64,000 nt of DNA, from NCBI RefSeq assembly GCF_003259315.1, contig NZ_QLLT01000021.1:1-64000 (forward strand), read 5' to 3'. The notes beneath the pieces are model-generated. The model was given only the letters and a program-made list of their open reading frames with translations. It was not told the origin of the DNA and ran no database searches. Made by a program: the position numbers and the translations under genes. Source of the stretch: Kitasatospora sp. SolWspMP-SS2h. Its GTDB lineage: Bacteria > Actinomycetota > Actinomycetes > Streptomycetales > Streptomycetaceae. Below, piece by piece: positions 58,071-64,000 of the stretch (position 1 is the stretch's first letter; every line of letters begins with the position of its first letter).

Positions 58071-58322
58071 CAACCCCCCAGAACGGACCGACTCCCGGGA
58101 CAGTCTTCCACCCGGGCCCGGGGCGGCGGGCGGGCGGTGCCCCTCCGTTGACGTCCGGTCATCGAACCGTGATGGTGACGGTCCGTCAGGGTGCCGTCCG
58201 CTCACACCTGCGGGTGAGTGATCGCCCGAAACTCACCGGAACGAGTGATCCGTCCTTGTGCCCGGTGGTGGTGGACAGGCAACCCTTACCCGTAGGCAGT
58301 CACGCGGCTACAAGGAGCGGAT
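58071..58322. other. Divergent promoter region of the siderophore operon
   Basis: 252 bp between the protease and the first siderophore gene. GGTGAGT (58213-58219) and ACTCACC (58231-58237) form an inverted repeat with an 11-nt loop, and GAGTGATC occurs at 58217 and 58243. CAGGCAACCCTTA near 58276 partly matches the iron box TAGGCTCACCTAA, with 8 of 13 identical positions. The match is too weak for a confident DmdR/IdeR site. Confidence 0.45.
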
Positions 58323-60083
58323 TTGGCCAGCACCCTCACCGGCGTCCCCCCGGCCGCCCGGCCCGCGGCCGGGCACCCCACCCCGGACCCGCTGCTCGAC
58401 CCCGACCCGGCCGTGGCCGCCGAACACGCCGCCACCGAGAGCCTGTTGCGCTGCTGGGCCCGGGAGACCGCGGCCGAGCGCCCCGACGGCGACCTGCTGC
58501 GGATCCCGGTGCTCGGCGGCGCCGCCCAGCTGTCCGCGCCGGTGCGGCACTGGTCGGCCTGCGGCTGGCACCGGTTCGGCCCCGCCACCGTCTCCACCGG
58601 CGCCGCCGAGCATCCGGTCGACGCGGTCACCGTCGCCGCCCTGGTGGCCGGCGCCACCGGCCGCCCCGAACCCGGCCAACTCGCCGACCTGACCGCCCGG
58701 GTGGCCGACTCCTCGGCCCGCACGGCCGAGATCCTCACCCACCGCCGGGCCGCCCCCGCCGCGCCCGCCGACGCGTTCCTGCGCGCCGAGCAGTCGCTGC
58801 TGCTCGGCCACCCGCTGCACCCCACCCCGAAGAGCCGCGACGGCCTCGGCCCCGCCCAGTCCGCCGCCTACTCCCCGGAGCTGCACGGCTCGTTCCGGCT
58901 GCACTGGTGGGCCGTGCACCGCTCGCTGCTGGCCGGTGACAGCGCCACCGGCACCCCCGCCGAGCAGCTCACCGCCGACCTGTACGGCCGCCCGCTGCCC
59001 GCGGGGACGGCCGCCCTGCCGCTGCACCCCTGGCAGGCCCGCGAGCTGGCGCTGCGCCCGGCCGTCGCCGACCTGCTGGAGCAGGGCCTGCTGACCGACC
59101 TCGGGCAGCACGGCGAGCCCTGGCACCCCACCAGCTCGGTGCGCACCGTCTGCCGCCCCGGCACCCCGTGGATGCTCAAGCTGTCGCTGGGCCTGCGGAT
59201 CACCAACTCCCGCCGGGAGAACCTCCGCAAGGAGCTGCACCGGGGCACCGAGGTGCACCGCCTGCTGGAGTCCGGCCTGGCCGCCCAGTGGCGGGCCGCT
59301 CACCCCGGCTTCGACATCGTCCGAGACCCGGCCTGGATCGGCGTCGACCACCCCGCGCTCGGCGACCCCAACGGCCTGGACACCGTGCTGCGCCGGATGC
59401 CGTTCGGGCCCGCCGACCGGGCGCTGTGCGTGGCCGGGCTGGTCGCCGAGCAGCCCCTGGACCGGCTCGACTCGCACCTGGCCGGCGTGCTCGCCGAGCT
59501 GGCCGTCCGCACCGGCCGCCCGGTGCCGACCGTCGCCACCGAGTGGTTCCTGCGCTACCTGGACACCGTCGTGCTGCCGATCCTCTGGCTGGACGGGCGG
59601 GCCGGCATCGCCCTGGAGGCCCACCAGCAGAACAGCCTGGTCCTGCTGGACGCCCAGGGCTGGCCCGCCGGCGGCCGCTACCGCGACAACCAGGGCTACT
59701 ACTTCCGCGCCTCGCACGCCGACCGGCTGCGCGCCCGGCTGCCCGGACTCGGCGCGCACAGCGACACCTTCGTGCCCGACGCGGTCGCCGATGAGCGCTT
59801 CGCCTACTACCTCGGCATCAACCACGTGCTCGGCCTGATCGGCGCCTTCGGCTCCCAGGGCCTCGCCGACGAGCAGCTGCTGCTGGCCGCACTGCGCCGC
59901 TTCCTGTCCGGCCCCGCCGCCACCGCCACCGGCTCCGCGCTCCCCGCCCACCTGCTGGACGCCCCCACCCTGCGCTGCAAGGCCAACCTGCTCACCCGGC
60001 TGCACGGCCTGGACGAACTGGTCGGCCCGGTCGAGACCCAGTCGGTGTACGTCGAGATCGACAACCCGGTGGCCCGGGCGTGA
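58323..60083 (+). CDS. IucA/IucC-family NIS siderophore synthetase (first of two)
   Basis: 586 residues, the normal length of NRPS-independent siderophore (NIS) synthetases. Conserved blocks: a pocket HPTPKSRDGLG (in place of HPxHxxxKxRxGF), LHPWQARELAL, TSSVRTV, MLKLSLGLRITNSRRENLRKE, EAHQQNSLVLL, and RDNQGYYFR. It joins carboxylate and amine groups through acyl adenylates. Start is TTG 58323 with AAGGAG 5-6 nt upstream. Its stop overlaps the GNAT ATG (TGATG). The type A or C class and substrate cannot be settled by eye; citrate plus hydroxamate amine is likely from context. Confidence 0.85.
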   Translation: MASTLTGVPPAARPAAGHPTPDPLLDPDPAVAAEHAATESLLRCWARETAAERPDGDLLRIPVLGGAAQLSAPVRHWSACGWHRFGPATVSTGAAEHPVDAVTVAALVAGATGRPEPGQLADLTARVADSSARTAEILTHRRAAPAAPADAFLRAEQSLLLGHPLHPTPKSRDGLGPAQSAAYSPELHGSFRLHWWAVHRSLLAGDSATGTPAEQLTADLYGRPLPAGTAALPLHPWQARELALRPAVADLLEQGLLTDLGQHGEPWHPTSSVRTVCRPGTPWMLKLSLGLRITNSRRENLRKELHRGTEVHRLLESGLAAQWRAAHPGFDIVRDPAWIGVDHPALGDPNGLDTVLRRMPFGPADRALCVAGLVAEQPLDRLDSHLAGVLAELAVRTGRPVPTVATEWFLRYLDTVVLPILWLDGRAGIALEAHQQNSLVLLDAQGWPAGGRYRDNQGYYFRASHADRLRARLPGLGAHSDTFVPDAVADERFAYYLGINHVLGLIGAFGSQGLADEQLLLAALRRFLSGPAATATGSALPAHLLDAPTLRCKANLLTRLHGLDELVGPVETQSVYVEIDNPVARA

Positions 60084-60637
60084 TGCCCGAGACCGGCACG
60101 ATACCCACCGCGGTCGGCGAACTCGTCCTGCGCACCGTGCGGCCGGCCACCGACCTGGACCTGCTCGCCGGCTGGATGAACGACCCGGACACCGACCGCT
60201 GGTGGGCCCTGGCCGGCCCGCCGCGGACCACCGCGGAGCACCTCGCCGCCCAGCTCGACGGCGACGGCCGCAGCCGCCCCGCCCTGGCCCTGCTCGACAC
60301 CGTGCCCACCGGCTACTTCGAGCTGTACCGGGCCGACCTCGACCCGCTGGCCGCGCACTACCCCGCCCGCCCGCACGACCTGGGCGTGCACCTGCTGCTG
60401 GCCCCCGCCACCCGCGGCCGGGGCCTGGCCGCCCCGCTCCTCGACGCGATCGCCACCCGGCTGCTGGAGCGCGAACCGCGCTGCACCCGGGTGCTCGCCG
60501 AACCCGACGTCCGCAACACGCCCTCCGTCCGGGCGTTCGCGCGCGCCGGGTTCGACCGCGTCGCCGACCTCGACCTGCCCGACAAGCGCGCCGCCCTGAT
60601 GGTCCGCCGGCGCGCCGACACCACCGCCGATACCTAG
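60083..60637 (+). CDS. IucB/RhbD-like N-acyltransferase (GNAT)
   Basis: 184 residues of the GNAT fold similar to siderophore acyltransferases (Acetyltransf_8/AlcB). FELYRADLDPLAAHY (about 75-90) and GVHLLLAPATRGRGLAAPLL (about 100-118, acetyl-CoA loop). It would acetylate, or otherwise acylate, the N-hydroxylated amine to form a hydroxamate. Its ATG overlaps the synthetase stop, and the monooxygenase ATG is 6 nt after its stop. Confidence 0.82.
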   Translation: MPETGTIPTAVGELVLRTVRPATDLDLLAGWMNDPDTDRWWALAGPPRTTAEHLAAQLDGDGRSRPALALLDTVPTGYFELYRADLDPLAAHYPARPHDLGVHLLLAPATRGRGLAAPLLDAIATRLLEREPRCTRVLAEPDVRNTPSVRAFARAGFDRVADLDLPDKRAALMVRRRADTTADT

Positions 60638-60643
60638 GACGAC

Positions 60644-62074
60644 ATGACTCCCCCTGACGACACGGCGGGCCAGCAGCCCGAGCCGTACGACCTGATCGGC
60701 GTCGGCATCGGCCCGTTCAACCTCTCGCTGGCCGCGCTCGCCGACCGGGCCGAGACCGTCAGCGCGCTGTTCCTCGACGCCCGGCCCGAGTTCCGCTGGC
60801 ACCCCGGCATGCTCGTCGACGGCGCCCGGATGCAGGTCCCGTTCCTGGCCGACCTGGTCACCCTGGTCGACCCCACCAACCCCTGGTCGTTCCTCAACTA
60901 CCTGCGCGACCGGCAGCGGCTGTTCCCGTTCTACTTCAGCGAGCGCTTCCAGCTGCCCCGCCGCGAGTACGACCACTACTGCCGCTGGGCCGCCGAACGG
61001 CTCCCCAACTGCCGCTTCGGGCAACCCGTCACCGCCGTGCACTGGGACGCCGCCGACCGGCTCTACCTGGTGCACGCCGCGGGCACCGTGCACCGGGCCC
61101 GCCACCTGGTCCTCGGCACCGGCACCGAACCCGCCCGCCCCGAGGCCTTCGCCCCGCTGCGCCGGCACCCCGCCGTCCTGCACTCCGCCGACTACCTGGA
61201 ACGCCGCCGCTCGCTCGACGCGGCGCGGGACGTCACGGTGGTCGGATCGGGCCAGTCCGGCGCCGAGGTCTTCCTCGACCTGCTCCGGCACCGGGCCGGC
61301 GACGGCACCCGGCTGCGCTGGCTCACCCGCACCCGGGCACTGGCCCCGATGGAGTACTCCAAGCTCGGCCTGGAGCAGTTCACCCCCGACTACACCCGCT
61401 ACTTCCACGGCCTGCCCGCCGACGTCCGGGACGCCCTCGTCCCCGCCCAGTGGCAGCTGCACAAGGCCGCCAGCGCCGAGACGCTCGCCGAGATCCACGA
61501 CCACCTGTACGAGCGCACCGTCGGCCGCCCGATCGACGCCGAACCGGTCGAGATCCTGCCCGGCACCGCCGTCACCGAAGCCGCCCAGGGCCCCTGCGGC
61601 GGGCTCGAACTGCACTGCCGGCACGGCGACTCCGGCCGCCGCCACCTGGTCCGCACCGACGCCGTGGTGCTGGCCACCGGCTACCGGGCGGTGCGCCCCG
61701 CCGCCCTCGACCCGATCGCCGAGCTGATCGACTGGGACGAACAGGGCCGCTACCGGGTCGACCTCGACCACCGGGTCGCCACCCGGCCGGAACTCACCGG
61801 CGGTCTGTACGTCCAGAACGCGGAGCTGCACACTCACGGAGTCGGCACCCCGGACCTCGGGCTCGGCGCCCACCGCGCCGCCGTGATCCTCAACGCCGTC
61901 GCGGGCAAGACGCTCCACCCGCTGCCCCACCGCACCGCCTGGACCACGTTCCTCCCGGCACCCGCCTCCGCCTCCGCACCCGCACCCGCCGCCGAACCCG
62001 CACCCGCCCCGCCGCCGTCGGCGGCACTCCCACGACCCCAGGAAGGGACCGAGCGTGCAGCAGCCAGCCGCTGA
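60644..62074 (+). CDS. L-lysine/L-ornithine N-monooxygenase (IucD-like)
   Basis: 476 residues of the SidA/IucD/PvdA flavoprotein group. FAD motif GVGIGPFNLSLAAL (about 19-33), conserved WHPGMLVDGARMQVPFLADL, NADPH motif VVGSGQSGAEVFLD (about 200-213), and the late LATGYRAVRPA. It hydroxylates the side-chain amino group of lysine or ornithine, or of a diamine. The C-terminal 35 residues are Ala/Pro repeats and overlap the next gene by 20 nt. Substrate is unproven; lysine is the simplest reading because no diamine-forming enzyme is present. Confidence 0.88.
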   Translation: MTPPDDTAGQQPEPYDLIGVGIGPFNLSLAALADRAETVSALFLDARPEFRWHPGMLVDGARMQVPFLADLVTLVDPTNPWSFLNYLRDRQRLFPFYFSERFQLPRREYDHYCRWAAERLPNCRFGQPVTAVHWDAADRLYLVHAAGTVHRARHLVLGTGTEPARPEAFAPLRRHPAVLHSADYLERRRSLDAARDVTVVGSGQSGAEVFLDLLRHRAGDGTRLRWLTRTRALAPMEYSKLGLEQFTPDYTRYFHGLPADVRDALVPAQWQLHKAASAETLAEIHDHLYERTVGRPIDAEPVEILPGTAVTEAAQGPCGGLELHCRHGDSGRRHLVRTDAVVLATGYRAVRPAALDPIAELIDWDEQGRYRVDLDHRVATRPELTGGLYVQNAELHTHGVGTPDLGLGAHRAAVILNAVAGKTLHPLPHRTAWTTFLPAPASASAPAPAAEPAPAPPPSAALPRPQEGTERAAASR

Positions 62075-63833
62075 CTCCGTACTCCACCTGCCACCCCAGC
62101 TCACCACTGGGCACTGGCGGGCCGCCGGACGGGACATGCTCGCCAAACTGCTCGGCGAATTCGCCTACGAGGAACTGCTCCATCCCCGCCCCGACGGCGA
62201 CGGCCGCCACCTGGTGCGGCTCCCGGACGCCGACTACCGGTTCGCCGCCCGCCGGGGCGCGTACGGGAGCTGGCGGGTCGACCCGGCGTCGGTCGAGGGC
62301 GGCGACGACCCGCTGCGCTTCCTCCAGCAGGCCCGGCACGTCCTCGGGATGAGCGGCGACACCACCGGCCACCTGGTCCGCGAACTCACCGCCACCCTGA
62401 TCGCCGACGCCCATCTGCGGGCCACCGCGCTGAGCGCCGCCGAACTCGCCGACCTCGACCACGTCGCCCTGGAGGGCCGGCAGACCGGCCACCCGTGGAT
62501 CGTCGCCAACAAGGGCCGGATCGGCTTCTCCGCCACCGACGCGGCCGGCTGGACCCCGGAGGCCCGGCTGCCCCGCACCCTGCCCTGGCTCGCCGTGCAC
62601 AAGAGCCTGGCCGAGTTCCGCGGCGACCCGGCCATCTACCGCACCGAGCTCGACCCCGCCTTCCGCACCCAACTGGGCGAGCGCGCCGACGAGTTCTGGC
62701 TGCTCCCGGTGCACCCCTGGCAGTGGGACGAGACCGTGGTCGGCCTGTTCGCGCCGTGGATCGCCGACGGCCGGATCGTCCCGCTGCCCAGCGACGGCGA
62801 CCTGCGGCTGCCCCAGCAGTCCATCCGCTCCTTCTTCAACCTCAGCCGCCCCGACCGCTGCACCGTCAAACTGCCGCTCGCCATCCTCAACACCCTGGTC
62901 TGGCGCGGCCTGCCCACCGAACGCGCCCTCGCCGCGCCCGCCGTCACCGCCTGGATCCACCGCCTGCGCGACCGGGACCCGTACCTGCGCGACGAGTGCC
63001 GGGTGGTGCTGCTCGGCGAGATCGCCTCGGTCACCGTCGAGCACCCGCTCTACCGGGACCTGCCCGACGCGCCCTACCAGTACAAGGAACTGCTCGGCGC
63101 GATCTGGCGCGAACCGCTCGGCCGCCACCTGGAGCCGGGCGAGCGGGCCCGCACGCTGGCCGCGCTGCTGCAGACCGGCTCGGACGGGCGGGCGCTGGCC
63201 GCCGAACTCGTCGCCCGCTCCGGCCTGGCGCCCCGGGAGTGGGTGAGCCGGCTGTTCGCCGCGATGCTGCCGCCGCTGCTGCACTTCCTGTACCGCTACG
63301 GACTGGTCTTCTCCCCGCACGGCGAGAACGCCATCGTGGTCTTCGACCAGGACGACGTCCCGGTCCGGCTCGCGGTCAAGGACTTCGTCGACGACGTCAA
63401 CCTCAGCGACCGGCCGCTGCCCGAACTCGCCGACCTGCCCGCCGACATCGCCGGGGTACTCAACCGGGAGGACCCGGACTACCTCTGCCAGTTCCTGCAC
63501 TCCGGCCTCTTCATCGGCGTCTACCGCTACCTCGCCCCGCTGCTGGAGGAGCAACTCGGCCTGCCGGAGCCGGAGTTCTGGGAGCTGCTGCGCGCGGAGA
63601 TCCTCGGCTGCCAGCGGCGCTTCCCCGAACTCGCGGACCGCCACCGGCTGTTCGACCTGTTCAAGCCCCGGATCGACCGGCTCTGCCTGAACCGCAACCG
63701 CCTGCTGCTCGACGGCTACCGGGACCGCCCCGACCGCCCGCACGCCGCCGTCCACGGCCAGGTCGACAACCCGCTGCACAGCACCGCGCAGCTCCCCGTC
63801 CAGCGGGTCAGGATTGTCAGTCCCGCCCCGTAG
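62055..63833 (+). CDS. IucA/IucC-family NIS siderophore synthetase (second, DesD/IucC-like)
   Basis: 592 residues with LEGRQTGHPWIVANKGRIGF, VHPWQWDETVV, PQQSIRSFFNLSRPDRCTVKLPL, and HGENAIVVFDQDD. The pattern is close to DesD/IucC-type enzymes. In an aerobactin-type pathway it would add the second hydroxamate to the citryl intermediate made by the first synthetase. GTG 62055 has GGAAGGG 7-8 nt upstream. It overlaps the monooxygenase by 20 nt. No exporter or ferric-siderophore receptor adjoins it. Confidence 0.88.
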   Translation: MQQPAADSVLHLPPQLTTGHWRAAGRDMLAKLLGEFAYEELLHPRPDGDGRHLVRLPDADYRFAARRGAYGSWRVDPASVEGGDDPLRFLQQARHVLGMSGDTTGHLVRELTATLIADAHLRATALSAAELADLDHVALEGRQTGHPWIVANKGRIGFSATDAAGWTPEARLPRTLPWLAVHKSLAEFRGDPAIYRTELDPAFRTQLGERADEFWLLPVHPWQWDETVVGLFAPWIADGRIVPLPSDGDLRLPQQSIRSFFNLSRPDRCTVKLPLAILNTLVWRGLPTERALAAPAVTAWIHRLRDRDPYLRDECRVVLLGEIASVTVEHPLYRDLPDAPYQYKELLGAIWREPLGRHLEPGERARTLAALLQTGSDGRALAAELVARSGLAPREWVSRLFAAMLPPLLHFLYRYGLVFSPHGENAIVVFDQDDVPVRLAVKDFVDDVNLSDRPLPELADLPADIAGVLNREDPDYLCQFLHSGLFIGVYRYLAPLLEEQLGLPEPEFWELLRAEILGCQRRFPELADRHRLFDLFKPRIDRLCLNRNRLLLDGYRDRPDRPHAAVHGQVDNPLHSTAQLPVQRVRIVSPAP

Positions 63834-63836
63834 GCT
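63831..63836 (+). promoter_or_regulatory. -10-like TAGGCT before the DinG-type gene
   Basis: TAGGCT begins with the stop codon of the siderophore synthetase and ends 10 nt before the next ATG. TTGTCA at 63814 is too close (11-nt spacer) to serve as its -35. Confidence 0.3.
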
Positions 63837-63846
63837 GGGGGGCGTC

Positions 63847-64000
63847 ATGACGAACGACACCACCGAACCCCTGCCCGGCGGCCCGGAGACGGCCGAACCC
63901 GCCGCGCCGGTCCCCGCCTCCCGCCTGCCCGAGCTGCTGCACGCCGCCGTCGCCGCCGTCGGCGGCGTGGAACGGCCCGGGCAGGTGCGGATGGCCGAAG
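63847..64000 (+). CDS. DinG/Rad3-type ATP-dependent helicase, N-terminus only
   Basis: 51 codons remain before the window ends. MTNDTTEPL and LPELLHAAVAAVGGVERPGQ match the start of the Streptomyces DinG-family helicase that lies upstream of lexA. The Walker A motif would lie just beyond the end. No SOS box is visible upstream. Identification rests on the short N-terminus and on gene order. Confidence 0.7.
   Translation, partial: MTNDTTEPLPGGPETAEPAAPVPASRLPELLHAAVAAVGGVERPGQVRMAE

Noticed and set aside
58212..58250. Repeated GAGTGATC as a possible CRISPR-like or operator array
   Set aside because: Only two copies, with no regular spacer; at most a regulatory repeat.

Overview
The window is a very GC-rich chromosomal stretch from a streptomycete, most likely Kitasatospora or Streptomyces. 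This rests on gene content and order: osaC-osaA-osaB, ftsK-rimO-pgsA-cinA-clgR, recA-recX-rny, gluABCD beside gluR-gluK, miaB-miaA-dapF, and rshA-hflX ahead of siderophore genes and a dinG-type helicase. This is core-arm order as I remember it from Streptomyces genomes; I ran no comparison. Codons end almost always in G or C. No prophage, insertion sequence, tRNA or CRISPR array was seen.

Layout. 1-200: the end of an rRNA operon (5S rRNA and terminator). 230-2827: a PAP2 membrane phosphatase, a winged-helix regulator and an acetate transporter. 3127-11501: the osmotic-stress module, with osaC (SpoIIE-type phosphatase and anti-sigma kinase) divergent from osaA (a giant cytoplasmic poly-HAMP hybrid kinase) and osaB. 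11623-19019: ftsK, a RodZ-like HTH protein, rimO, pgsA, cinA, clgR. 19041-27171: an Lhr-type helicase, a subtilase, DUF3046 and an AI-2E permease. 27184-29951: two small MarR-controlled divergent pairs, each with conspicuous palindromic operators. 30031-33877: SOS box, recA, recX, rny. 34158-38688: a secreted beta-helix/PKD/propeller protein and a flavin monooxygenase. 38796-44790: the glutamate transporter gluABCD divergent from its two-component system gluRK. 44845-51607: an orphan TAXI binding protein, miaB, an extradiol-dioxygenase-like protein, an MT0933-type protein, miaA, a membrane protein and dapF. 51784-58070: rshA, hflX and two tandem paralogous lipoprotein serine proteases. 58323-63833: a four-gene NRPS-independent siderophore operon (two IucA/IucC synthetases, a GNAT acyltransferase and a lysine/ornithine N-monooxygenase). 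63847-64000: the start of a DinG-type helicase.

How the parts work together. OsaA/OsaB/OsaC sense and terminate the osmotic stress response. RecA/RecX and the SOS box belong to DNA repair. GluR/GluK probably control the divergent glutamate importer. RimO, MiaB, MiaA, HflX and RNase Y modify or service ribosomes, tRNA and mRNA. The terminal operon has the complete gene set for an aerobactin-type citrate hydroxamate siderophore but no amine-forming decarboxylase, and is the best candidate for an undescribed system. At least nine genes have a start codon 6 or 7 nt after a plausible -10 hexamer, pointing to widespread leaderless transcription.
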